From the NCBI GenBank assembly GCA_016708305.1, contig JADJGB010000001.1, positions 62,001 to 126,000 of the forward strand: DNA of 64,000 bases, given 5' to 3'. Under the pieces are notes generated by a model, which made no database searches, had not been told where the DNA came from, and saw only the letters and a program-made list of their open reading frames with translations. A program made the translations under genes and the position numbers. The DNA comes from Sphingobacteriales bacterium. Its GTDB lineage: Bacteria; Bacteroidota; Bacteroidia; Chitinophagales; Chitinophagaceae. Position 1 is the stretch's first letter, and every line of letters starts with the position of its first letter. Shown here piece by piece: positions 53,769-64,000 of the stretch.

Positions 53769-55438
53769 ATGAAAAAAGTAATTATATCAATATTTTCTAT
53801 CAGTGTTATCCTAATGTCTTGTAAGAAAGATTTTTTAACTCTGACCCCTACTACAACCATATCAGATGCGGCTATTTTGCAAGATTCTACCTTGTTTGAG
53901 GATTATGTCATTAATAGGTATATGGGGATCAAAACTATCGATAAAGAAGGTGAAGGAACTTTGCCCGGTTTCGGTCGCGGTTTTGAATATAGCATGTGGA
54001 GCTCCAATACGGATGAATCTATCTATAACAACGACGATGGAAGCTGGCTGATTCAAAGAGGACAAATAGCCCCTGAAAATTTGGGAAATGCAGGAGCATT
54101 TTGGGGCAGAAGTTACAGAGGAATAAGAGACTGTAACTGGGCGTTGAATAATATAGGATCTGTAGCGATGAGTGAGCAACACAAAAACCTAATGATTGGT
54201 GAGATAAGGTTCTTGCGGGCTTTTAGATATCATGATCTGATTAGAAATTATGGTGGGATTGTTTTGGTTGGAAATAAAGTGTATGAGCTTAAGGATAATT
54301 TAGGCGACCCATCAGTATTTAATAGGTCATCTTTAAAACAATCTATAGATTATGCAGTAGCACAGTTGGATTCTGCGGCTCAGTTGTTACCAAAAGATAA
54401 CAGCAGTGTATGGCCTTTAGGAAGAGCTACCAAAGGCGCAGCACTTGCCTTAAAGGCGCGATTACTTTTGTATGCTGCCAGCCCGTTGTACAATTGCGGA
54501 ACCTGGGATGCTGCAGCCCAAGCTGCCAAAGCAGTAATGGATTTGAATAAGTATTCAATTCAGAATGAGTATAGTTCCCTGTTTATAGACCAGGCAATGA
54601 ACAGCAATGAAATTATTTTTGGTCGTCAGTACACTACAACAGCACCACATGTAAGAACAGAGATTGCAAATGGCCCTAATGGTTATGATGGTTGGGCGGG
54701 AAATACACCACTTCAAAATTTGGTAGATGCCTATCAGATGACCAATGGAAAAGATATTACTGATGCCACATCAGGCTACGATCCTAATAAACCGTATGAT
54801 AACAGAGACAAGCGATTATACTATACAGTTTTGTATAATGGAGCAGCCTATCGAGGACGCAATATCGAAACATTTACACCTGGGGGTAGAGATAGTAAAG
54901 ATGGCCCTTCCAACTGGAATACTACAAAGACCGGTTATTACCTTCGTAAGTTTATGAATGATAATAATCCTATTCAAAATCCCTGGTCGTCTGCAGGCCA
55001 ACAGCCATGGATTTACCTTCGGTATGCTGAAGTTTTGTTGAATTATGCTGAGGCTCAAAATGAGGCTTCCGGCCCAGATGCTTCGGTTTATAGTGCTGTA
55101 AATTTGATTAGACAAAGAGTTTCGGTGAATCAACCTGCATTACCTACCGGATTGTCACAGACTCAAATGCGAGAAGCCATACGGAAAGAACGTCAGGTGG
55201 AGTTGGCATTTGAAGAACACAGGTTTTACGATATAAGACGCTGGAATATTGCAAATGTTGTTGAGAATACACCTGCGTATGGCATAACAGTTAAAAAAAT
55301 GCAGATGGTACTTTTTCTTATACAAAAAAAGTGGCTTTGGAAGGAAAATCCTTTGCTGCAAAAAACAATTGGTTGCCAATGCCACGTTCTGAAATATTAG
55401 CATCAAACAATCAATTACAACAAAATGAAGGTTATTAA
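53769..55438 (+). CDS. SusD/RagB-type glycan-binding lipoprotein 2 (one-base frameshift)
   Basis: About 556 residues after restoring one A in the A7 run at 55293-55299. As read, the last 45 residues are scrambled and the gene would stop at 55400. Corrected, it ends with WLPMPRSEILASNNQLQQ and NEGY, the normal SusD ending. The lipoprotein signal is SVILMSCKKDF. Family motifs are EIRFLRAFRYHDLIRNYGG, IYLRYAEVLLNYAEAQNEA and RKERQVELAFEEHRFYDIRR. Partner of transporter 2. Confidence 0.95.
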
Positions 55439-55475
55439 TGCTCTGTATTAAGTCATCACACTTTTGCCACCATAT

Positions 55476-56952
55476 ATGAAACTGAAAGTAATAGCGATTG
55501 TAATAGGCATCTATTTTGTACTCGGTTGCAAAAAGGCAGCAGATTCTGTTGTGAAGACAGAGCTGCCTGATGCACCAGTACCTGCCGCCGATACTGTTTT
55601 GTCATCCACCGCCAATTTTAAAGGAGTGAATTGGGCTGATGAGCGGGATAATTTTGTAAACGATTGGTTGGTCATATCCGGAATAAATACCACAGACGAA
55701 GAGCCTGTATTATTGGCAAAAACGGATATGGTGATAGATATGTTGAAGAGTAAAGGAGCAAATACCGTGCGTTTACCAATCAATCCGCCCACGGTCATGC
55801 AAAATTTTTGGACTAAGTATTCGTCAATAATAACCCGATTGTCCAAAAGTGGAATAAAAGTCGTACTGGCCTATTGGGAATCTGCCGCTTCCAAAGATGG
55901 GAAAGTGGATGATATGACTGCTTTCCAAAAGATGTGGGACAAAGTGGTTTATAGGTATCAATACAATGCAAACGTGTATTTTGAAATTATGAATGAACCC
56001 CATGGATACGGTGTAAACGAACTAAAGGATTTGTACAATAATTGGATCATTAGCTACAATATTTCTCATCGAAGAATGATTTTAGATGGGGCTGGTTATG
56101 CCACTGATGTCAATAGTATTGGAGATGATAGCCGTTTTAGTGGTTGCCTTTTATCGTTTCATTTTTATACCTGGTTCAATGGCGATTATAAAAACCACAG
56201 CAGATTGGGCAACTCCGGTAGCTTCCTTGAAGTATCCTCAAAGAACCATCGTTACAGAGTTTGGTGCACCTATGACTACTGGAAAAAATTACACGGGATC
56301 ACCTGGTTTTGATAAGGAAATTGCATACATACAAGGAATGAGCGATCAGTTGAGGAAAAGTAAAGTTGGTAGCATATATTGGCCCGGCATTAGGACTAAC
56401 GATAATTATAGTATGTTTACCATTAATAATAGTGTAATAAATACAAACAACACGGGTGGTTTGAAACAGCTGCAATACGCCTGGAATGAAGGAACTCTTG
56501 GTACTAAGGCTCCTGTTTTCGACATCAATAGAAATTACAGCGTCATAAACAGAAATAGCAATAAGTCTCTTGATGTAAGTGGAAGTTCTTTAGAGAATGG
56601 TGCTTCAGTAATACAATGGGATTTTCTAAATGCAAGCAACCAGTTGTGGCTAATGAATTTAACGCCGGATGGATATTATAATATTATTAATAAGCATAGC
56701 AATAAGTTTTTGGACATGCAGGGAGCTTCCACGAGTGGAGGCAGTAAAGTGCTTCAATGGGAAAACAACATGCAATTAAGTCAGCAATGGGAAATTACAG
56801 ACATTGGGTTTGGATATTATAAAATTATAAATAGAAATAGTGGTTTGTCTTTAGATATGAATGGAGGCGAAGTAAACAATGGAGCCAGTGCAATTCAATG
56901 GTATTGGAATAGAGGCCACAACCAGCAATGGCAGATAAAGGAAAATTTATAA
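55476..56952 (+). CDS. GH5 glycosidase lipoprotein with ricin-type lectin domain (one-base frameshift)
   Basis: About 491 residues. ATG 55476 gives the lipoprotein signal IAIVIGIYFVLGCKK. An extra A in the A5 run at 56190-56194 breaks the frame; with A4 the text reads GDYKTTADWATPVASL. The GH5 barrel carries the acid/base in YFEIMNEPHG and the nucleophile in IVTEFGAP. The C-terminal beta-trefoil (about 56520-56940) has three repeats of about 45 residues, each with SLDV, FLDM or SLDM and a closing QW. It may act on beta-glucan, mannan, galactan or another beta-linked chain; the subfamily cannot be assigned by eye. Confidence 0.88.
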
Positions 56953-56978
56953 ATACTATTTTAAATAAAAGTGAAATA

Positions 56979-59444
56979 ATGAGGATGAAAAAAACGAAGT
57001 ATGCTTTTTTGGTATGTATGTTCGCCGCATTGATGTGTGGTGTAAAAACCTATGCCCAACCAGGTTTTGGCAAAGCTGAAAAGCTGAATGATAACTGGCT
57101 TTTTTCCCTGAATAGTACAGATACTTTGGGTATAAAACCAGAAGCAAATGCCCCCTGGCAGAAAGTAGATTTGCCACACGACTGGAGTGTGAAACAAAAA
57201 CTCGATCCTAAGAATGCCAGTAGTCAGGGCTTTTTGCCGGGGGGCATTGGATGGTATAAGAAAACTATTGTTGTTCCTAAACAGAATAATAAAGTGTATA
57301 TCTATTTTGAAGGAGTGTACAATCGAAGTGAGGTTTTCATAAATGGTACATCAGTAGGGAAAAGACCCAATGGATACATTTCATTTATGTATGATATCAC
57401 CCCTTTTATCCACTTCGACAAACCCAATGAAATATTGGTAAAAGCAGATCATCATCGCAGTGCAGATTCGCGTTGGTACACAGGCTCCGGTATCTATCGG
57501 GATGCCTGGCTGGTATTTGCCAATCCAATACATATTGCACAATGGGGCGTGTATGCATACCCCACTATGAAAGATGGTGCAGGCGTGTTGAACGTAGAGG
57601 TAAATATTGAAAACAGTAGCCAGCAACAACAAACACTTTCCGTGCTGAATGAATTATTGGATAAACAAAAGAAAGTAGTAGCCAGGACCAACAGTGAGTT
57701 GACGGTAGCCGCGGCTAACTCCGGTAAGGTTAAAACAACAATGAATATAACAAAGCCTGAGTTGTGGAATCTAAACAATCCTGCACTATATACCCTTCGC
57801 ACTACAGTTCTGAAAGAAGGAAAACAAGTAGATGCAAATACCACCGTTACAGGTTTCCGTAAATTAACTTTCGATCCAAATAAAGGGTTTGCCTTAAATG
57901 ATCAGTGGATGAAGGTGAAAGGCGTTTGCCTGCATCACGATGCAGGCGTGCTGGGTGCAGCCATGTATAAAGAAGTTTGGCGCAGAAGAATGTTGAATCT
58001 AAAAGCGGTGGGTGTAAATGCGATTCGTACGAGTCATAATCCTCAGGCATCTGCGCTTTATGAGCTATGCGATGAATTGGGATTCTTAGTCATGGATGAA
58101 GCTTTTGACGAATGGGAATTTCCTAAACGTAAATGGATTGAAGGGTGGAATCAGGGTACACCGGGTCATCAGGGTAACTATGACTTTTTTGAGGAATGGG
58201 GAACCAAAGATTTGGCGGATATGGTTCGCCGCGATAGAAACGACATCTCTATTTTTGCTTGGAGCATTGGCAACGAAGTTGATTATCCTAACGATCCCTA
58301 TTCACATCCTGTTTTGGGCGGAGCCTCCGAAACTGGTTTCACGCAAAAGATATTTGGAGGATATAGAAAAGACGCTCCGGATGCCATGCTCCTGGGTGTA
58401 ATTGCCAAAAAGCTGGCAGCAGTTGTTAGGGCCAACGACCTTTCCCGACCTGTAACGGCGGGTCTGGCCGGAGTGGCCATGTCAAACGAAACAGCATATC
58501 CCGGCGCATTGGATATCGCAGGATACAATTATACAGAAGGTCGCTATATCACTGACCATAAAAAATATCCCAAACGTGTCATTTTTGGTAGTGAGAATCG
58601 CCATGATTTTAGTGCGTGGAAAGCGGTAACAGAAAATGAACATATTTTCGGCCAGTTCTTATGGACAGGGATGGATTATCTTGGTGAATCAGGTAAATGG
58701 CCTTCCAGAGGTTTTTATTCAGGATTACTTGATTTTGGAGGTTTCATTAAACCTCGTGGTTTCTTCCGTCAATCACTTTGGAGCGATAAACCGATGGTGT
58801 ATATTGGCGCTTATCCCTTGGGGAAAAAAGGTCAATCGGGAGATGTACTCACTCAGAACGAAGAACATAAAGAAGAAGCCCCTTCGATGGATGCCTGGTC
58901 ATCCTGGAATTATAAAGCAGGAGAGATGATTCGCGTGGTATGTTATACCAATGCAGCCAAAGCAAAGTTGTTGCTAAACGGCAAACAGATTGGCGAAACT
59001 AAAAACTATAATAATAAAACTGGAATTATTTACTGGGATCTTCCCTATCAATCCGGAGAGTTGAAGGTGGAAGGCTTGGATGAACAGGGGAATAAATTAT
59101 CAGATTATAGTGTAAGAACTTCCGGTAAACCAACGGCCATTAAAGTAATTACTTCTGTAAACAATCCAAAAGATAAAGTGGCTCAGATAGCTATACAGTT
59201 GGTTGATGAAAATGGTGTACCCGTTACGAATGCAGATGCGCAAATTACCTGCACAGTAACAGGAAGTGGAATACTGCTGGGGCTGGAAGCCGGTGATAAT
59301 ACTGATATGGGAGATTATACAGATAATAAACAAAAAGTATATCATGGAAAATTAATGGCATATATAAAAAAGGCAGAGAACAAAACTAAAATTAAAGTTA
59401 CTTTCAAGTCACCTTCCTTGAAATCGCTTGAAATTGTATGGTAA
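56979..59444 (+). CDS. GH2 beta-galactosidase-like enzyme, exported
   Basis: 821 residues, intact. ATG 56979 precedes a signal peptide ending VKTYAQ. The sugar-binding domain has DLPHDWSV, GGIGWYKKT and SRWYTGSGIYRD. The barrel has KGVCLHHDAGVLGAAM, acid/base in WSIGNEVD and nucleophile in IFGSENRH. Extra C-terminal Ig-like domains follow (DUF4982 and Big-like). It is the full-length paralogue of the damaged GH2 at 26657. It lies 26 bases after the GH5 gene. Confidence 0.94.
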   Translation: MRMKKTKYAFLVCMFAALMCGVKTYAQPGFGKAEKLNDNWLFSLNSTDTLGIKPEANAPWQKVDLPHDWSVKQKLDPKNASSQGFLPGGIGWYKKTIVVPKQNNKVYIYFEGVYNRSEVFINGTSVGKRPNGYISFMYDITPFIHFDKPNEILVKADHHRSADSRWYTGSGIYRDAWLVFANPIHIAQWGVYAYPTMKDGAGVLNVEVNIENSSQQQQTLSVLNELLDKQKKVVARTNSELTVAAANSGKVKTTMNITKPELWNLNNPALYTLRTTVLKEGKQVDANTTVTGFRKLTFDPNKGFALNDQWMKVKGVCLHHDAGVLGAAMYKEVWRRRMLNLKAVGVNAIRTSHNPQASALYELCDELGFLVMDEAFDEWEFPKRKWIEGWNQGTPGHQGNYDFFEEWGTKDLADMVRRDRNDISIFAWSIGNEVDYPNDPYSHPVLGGASETGFTQKIFGGYRKDAPDAMLLGVIAKKLAAVVRANDLSRPVTAGLAGVAMSNETAYPGALDIAGYNYTEGRYITDHKKYPKRVIFGSENRHDFSAWKAVTENEHIFGQFLWTGMDYLGESGKWPSRGFYSGLLDFGGFIKPRGFFRQSLWSDKPMVYIGAYPLGKKGQSGDVLTQNEEHKEEAPSMDAWSSWNYKAGEMIRVVCYTNAAKAKLLLNGKQIGETKNYNNKTGIIYWDLPYQSGELKVEGLDEQGNKLSDYSVRTSGKPTAIKVITSVNNPKDKVAQIAIQLVDENGVPVTNADAQITCTVTGSGILLGLEAGDNTDMGDYTDNKQKVYHGKLMAYIKKAENKTKIKVTFKSPSLKSLEIVW

Positions 59445-59503
59445 GCGGTACCAAAAAAATGTGTGAAAGTAGAAAAGTTAATTAAAATTTTAAAAAGTGA
59501 CTT

Positions 59504-59818
59504 ATGTTAAGAATAGCTTCAAAAATGAAATTATTTGTTGGCATGAAAGAAGAATATCAACGGCGACATGATGAGATTTGGTCTGAACTTCATTCTTTAC
59601 TTAAGGAAACCGGCATTAGTGAGTATTCTATTTTTCTTGATGAGGAAGCGAATGAGTTGTTTGCGATAATGAAAGTTGATGAGCATAATAAAATGGCTGA
59701 ATTAGCGACTAATGAAATTATGAAAAAATGGTGGCAATTTATGGCTGACATAATGGAAACTAATGAAGATAATTCTCCCGTTTCCATTCCGTTGCAAGAA
59801 GTGTTTTATATGCCTTAG
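59504..59818 (+). CDS. rhaM: L-rhamnose mutarotase
   Basis: 104 residues, intact. It interconverts the alpha and beta anomers of L-rhamnose in the cytoplasm, speeding its entry into metabolism. The family pattern is clear: EEYQRRHDEIWSELHSLL near the N-terminus, then ISEYSIFLDEEANELFAIM and KKWWQFMADIMETN. It lies 59 bases after the GH2 gene in the same direction. This suggests the pair 2 locus, as well as the GH78 operon, handles a rhamnose-bearing glycan. Confidence 0.93.
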   Translation: MLRIASKMKLFVGMKEEYQRRHDEIWSELHSLLKETGISEYSIFLDEEANELFAIMKVDEHNKMAELATNEIMKKWWQFMADIMETNEDNSPVSIPLQEVFYMP

Positions 59819-59861
59819 ACTTTTATGAAAGGTGAACCCAGAAGTTTATTAGAAGCGAGAT

Positions 59862-59885
59862 ATACCAAAAATCTGGTATTTTATT
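59862..59885 (+). terminator. Weak terminator-like hairpin after rhaM
   Basis: ATACCA (59862-59867) pairs with TGGTAT (59874-59879) around six bases, followed by TTTATTT. The stem is short and AT-rich. It falls in the 165-base gap before HTCS 2, where a transcript end is expected. Confidence 0.4.
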
Positions 59886-59983
59886 TCTATTATTTCATTT
59901 TTTGAAGGGGTTAAACTTGCTTACTTTTACAAAGCCTTATGTTAAAGTAATAATATTAGGAGACACTAAACTCGTTATGTATC

Positions 59984-62900
59984 ATGCCTGTCAGGTTTGT
60001 ATTTATATATATTTTTTTAGCAACACAAATAACTCTTTCAGGACAGCAGGATTACAAATTTAGGTATATTAATATTTCAAATGGCCTTTCTAATAATACT
60101 GTTCGTGCTATATTTCAAGACAGTAGAGGGTATATGTGGTTTGGCACTGACGATGGTTTGAACCGTTATGATGCTTATAATTTTACCTCCTTCAGAAATA
60201 TAATAGATGATTCCTTATCCTTGCCTCACAATTATATTAATGCAATAAACGAAGATAAAAAAGGGAATATATTAATTGGCACAGGGCAGGGAATTGTATC
60301 TTACAATGATGCCAAAGGACTAAATAGGGTTTTTTACAGGCCTTACCATCAAAAGGCTATTCAGGCATATAATACAAATGTCTTCAGTATTGATGTCAGG
60401 CAGGATGGTCTGATATTGGTGGGCACTAATATAGCCGGGCTTTTGGCTGGATACTCATCAGAAACGTTTTTCAATCAGATTCCACTTTTTAATGGCAATA
60501 GCTTTGAAACTACTTATTCATTGCAGGCTGTAGCCATTGACCAACAGCAGATATGGGTTTTCCTTGGGAATTTAGGGATTGCTAGATATGACGAAAAGGC
60601 CAATAGAATTATCTTGATAAACAGATTGGTCGATATTGGTACAGTGAACAAAATGGTAGCAGACAAAAACGGGAATCTTTGGATAGGATCAACCAATGGG
60701 TTATATAAATATTCGATAAATGAAAATAGGATAATTAAACGATGGTTGAACGGGCCAAAGCAGCTTTCATCTAGCTATATTTCGGGGCTGGTTTTTGATC
60801 ATGAAAGTGATTTGTGGATTGCCACACAGGGTGGGGGAGCTAATGTTCTCAATACCTTAACCGAATCTTACAGGTATATTACTTCTGGCGAAACGGAGGG
60901 GTCCCTCTCAAGCCAAAATACAACTACCGTTTATATTGACACAGAAGGTAGAAAATGGATAGGGACTTTGCGTGGCGGAATAAATGTAGTGGATGATATT
61001 TCAAATCGTTTTACATCCATAACCCACCAGGCTTATAATAAAAATAGCCTTGCAAATAATACAGTAACAGCAATTGCAGAAGATGGAGATTTATTGTGGG
61101 TGGGTACCGATGGCTTAGGGATAAGCATTTGGGACAGAGGAAACAATCATTTTACTAATCATAATCATTTTATAAATAATACCATTACAAATATTTGCAG
61201 AGATAATACCGGAAATATTTGGATTGCTACATTTGGCGGTGGCATTTATCAATTTAATAAGAAATCCGGTTCCTATCATCACTATTCGTGTATTAATTCG
61301 GTAACAGCAAAGGAAAATAAAATCATATTGCGCATTTATCAAGACAAACGAAACAATATTTGGGCTACCACCTTTGAAGATGGAAGGCTTTACCAGCTAA
61401 ATAAAGCCACCCGCAACTTTGAAGTTTTTGATCAATCGATTGGGGATATGTTTTCCATTTATGAAGATAACGAAGGTGTTTTATGGGGAGGAAACTTCAG
61501 CCAGTTAATTAAAATTGACCGGAATAATAGAAAACACCAAAGTCTAAATATCAGCAAGACGGTGCGTACTATTTTTGAAGACAAAAGCTCAAACCTATGG
61601 GTGGGAACAGAGGGTGGTGGCCTTTTATTGATAGACAAAAAAAATTTGAAAGTGCAGGCAAGATATTCTGAATCGGAAGGGCTCAGTAACAATTCTGTTT
61701 TGAATATCCTTGAAGATAATCAGGGTGATTTATGGATGAGTACTTTCAACGGACTTTCACGATTTAATCCTCAAAAGAAAAAATTCCTTACTTATTTTGA
61801 AAGTGACGGCTTGCTAAGTAACCAGTTTACCTATCGTGGTGCCCTGAAACTTCAAAACGGGGATTTAGCCTTTGGCAGTATTGATGGGCTGAATATTTTT
61901 AACCCTGCCGATTTGAAATACAGATACAGGATGCCCCCTTTGAATATTTCAAGCATCAGTGTTAATAATATTCCCATATCGGAAAGCAAATACTCCAATA
62001 TTAAAATTAAAGATGGCCTGATACAAAACATTACAATCCCCCACAACCAGGCATTTCTATCTTTTGACTTCGCCGCTTTAGATTACTCCACTCCCGACAA
62101 AATAAGGTATGCTTACATGCTTGACGGGTGGGATAAAAGTTGGAGCTATTCCAAAAACAGGTCAGTAACTTATAATAATATCAAGGAAGGAAGTTATACG
62201 CTCAGGATTAAATCTACAAACGCTGAAAATGATTGGAATCCAAAGGAAACCCTCCTAAAAATAACTATTTTGCCACCATGGTACCGAACACGTTGGGCGT
62301 ACCTTATTTATTTTTTAGCGGCTTCAAGTGTCCTCTATTTTTATTTAAGGTATGAGGCAAATAAGCACAAACTCGAATATGAAATAAAATTGGCAAAGCA
62401 AACAGCTGAAAATGAAAAGGAGTTAAGTGAGCGAAAAGCATCTTTTTTTACAAATATATCACACGAGTTCCGCACCTTGCTTACACTTATTATCAATCCA
62501 ATTAATGAATTAATGCAAAAAGAGGATGAAGAGAGGCCGATGGAAGTACAGATGGCTTATAATAACTCCCGAAGGATGCTTGGGCTAGTGGATCAATTGC
62601 TATTGTTCAGGAGGGTGAACGCCAACCAGCCAGACCTGAATATTGCCCCTCATAAAATATACGATTTATGCAAAGAAGTTTTTGACAGCTTTCAATATCA
62701 GGCAAAGTCAAGAAAATTGGATTATACCCTAACCTGCGACAACGAAGAAATAGTGCTATATGTAGATGCCGAAAAAATAGAAATTGCGGTATTTAATCTT
62801 ATATCAAATGCTATAAAATATGCTCCTCAGCAAGGATTTGTAAGGGCAGAAAATTAAAACAGCCTAAAAAGAGGTAGAAATATCAATTGCCGACAATGGC

Positions 62901-64000
62901 AATGGTTTTTCAAGTGAAGCTGGCAACAAAATATTTAACCCTTATTATCAGGTAAAAACCCTTGAATCCAATTCAAAGCCGGGTTTTGGTATTGGCCTCA
63001 ATATTGTAAAAGGCTTTGTGGACCTACATACAGGTAAAATATCTTATAAAACAGAAAAGAGAAAAGGCACCACATTCATTATCAATTTGTTAAAAGGCGA
63101 AGATCATTTTCCAGAAAATGTTTCGCCTGTTCCACAAAATAAAAATGACGAATTGGCAAAAGAGGTAATGATGGCAAATTTTAATGGCGAAACGAATTTC
63201 CCTTCGGAACAACAAGATGAAATATTTACGATGAAGCGGAGTCTGCTTGTTGCAGAGGATGACGAGGAATTATGCCTTTATATAAAAAGTATTTTCTCAA
63301 AGGATTTTGAGGTGACTACCGTCCTGAACGGAACAGATGCCTTTGAAATGGCATCAAAAACGGTCCCCGATGTTATTATTACCGATTTAAATTTTACTGG
63401 GGGGCTAAATGGCGATGAACTTTGTAATAAATTGAAGGCAGATCCCAAATTAAAGCATATTCCGGTAATCATGGTTACCGGTGAGGGAAGCCCCGAAACC
63501 AGGTTGCGATGTATTGAAACAGGCGCTGAGGATTATATTATTAAGCCCTTTGATAAGGCTTTGCTCAAAGCAAAAGTGGCTAATTTTGTGGCATATAAAA
63601 CTAATTTGCAGCAGTATTTTTTAAATCATGTAACCCTTAAAGATGAAAAACCCGAAATTTCTGAAGAAAAAAGGGCATTTGTGGATCTTTGTGTAAAAGT
63701 GGTAGAAGAACACTTATTTGACGATCAATTTGCTGTAATTTCCTTGGCAAATGAAATGGGAATGAGCCATTCTTCTCTATATAAAAAAATAAAACAACTC
63801 TCCGGACACTCAATTAATAGTTTTGTTAGAATGATTCGCCTTAGAAAAGCAGCTCTTCTTCTTATAAATACCAATAGTAATGTAAATCAGGTAGCTTTCG
63901 ACACTGGATTTAAGGATTTAAAGCACTTTAGGGCTCAATTCAGTAAATTATTCCATTGTACTCCTTCAGAGTATATCAAAAAATACCGTACATCTTTTCA
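59984..64000 (+). CDS. Hybrid two-component system sensor/regulator (HTCS 2; two frameshifts, 3' end outside window)
   Basis: Same architecture as HTCS 1. Order: signal peptide; periplasmic propeller (GYMWFGTDDGLNRYDA); Y_Y_Y domain; LPPWYRTRW next to the membrane helix; HisKA (SHEFRTLLTL, His about 827); HATPase; receiver with VIITDLNF; and AraC helix-turn-helix (MSHSSLYKKIKQLSGHS). Two missing A, in A4 at 62850-62853 and A5 at 62866-62870, restore RAEKLKQPKKEVEISIADNG in two steps. The frame then stays open to the window end at YIKKYRTSF, so only the last few residues are lost. It probably controls either the GH5/GH2/rhaM set or genes beyond the window. Confidence 0.94.

Overview
The window looks like AT-rich chromosome from a polysaccharide-degrading member of the Bacteroidota. 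The evidence is two SusC/SusD pairs, two hybrid two-component systems (HTCS), many exported glycoside hydrolases, lipoproteins with a short signal followed by Cys, and promoter-like TTTG / TAnTTTG elements. No RNA gene, insertion sequence, CRISPR array or phage gene was seen. Family-level placement cannot be made from the sequence alone.

Layout. Positions 1-8774 hold housekeeping and envelope genes: alaS (cut by the window edge), a MerR-type regulator, an exported thioredoxin-like protein, an MscS-type channel, an exported protein of unknown function, lpxH, a gamma-glutamylcyclotransferase-fold protein, a MurG-like glycosyltransferase and an NAD(P)-dependent epimerase-like protein. Positions 9140-28922 hold a tightly packed ten-gene plus-strand operon. 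It encodes an L-galactose-dehydrogenase-like aldo/keto reductase, a zinc alcohol dehydrogenase of the L-galactonate/L-idonate type, an amidohydrolase (candidate lactonase), a GH67/GH20-like enzyme, GH28, GH95, GH2-malectin, GH78, a GH43/GH117-like propeller protein and GH2. A LacI-type regulator faces this operon at 28977-30008. Positions 30268-37388 hold SusC/SusD pair 1, a strong terminator and GH92. Positions 37828-46199 hold an arabinose-releasing set: GH51, GH51, a GH43-like/GH51 fusion and a tandem GH43 lipoprotein. Positions 46361-59818 hold HTCS 1, SusC/SusD pair 2, GH5 with a ricin-type domain, GH2 and L-rhamnose mutarotase. A second HTCS starts at 59984 and runs off the window.

Working together. 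The enzymes suit an acidic plant polysaccharide carrying rhamnose, galacturonate, glucuronate, L-fucose or L-galactose, galactose and arabinose, such as pectic rhamnogalacturonan side chains. The most interesting idea is that the first three operon genes form an oxidative route for L-galactose (L-galactose to lactone to L-galactonate to tagaturonate), fed by the GH95 enzyme in the same operon. This is inference from family resemblance and gene order.

Data quality. At least 22 small indels, mostly one missing base in a short homopolymer, break about 15 genes, including the probably essential lpxH. In each case the two halves join into a normal family member when one or two bases are restored, so these are annotated as single genes. 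They look like uncorrected sequencing errors, not pseudogenes. One break, in the GH2 gene at about 27970, is different: roughly 40 residues seem to be missing.
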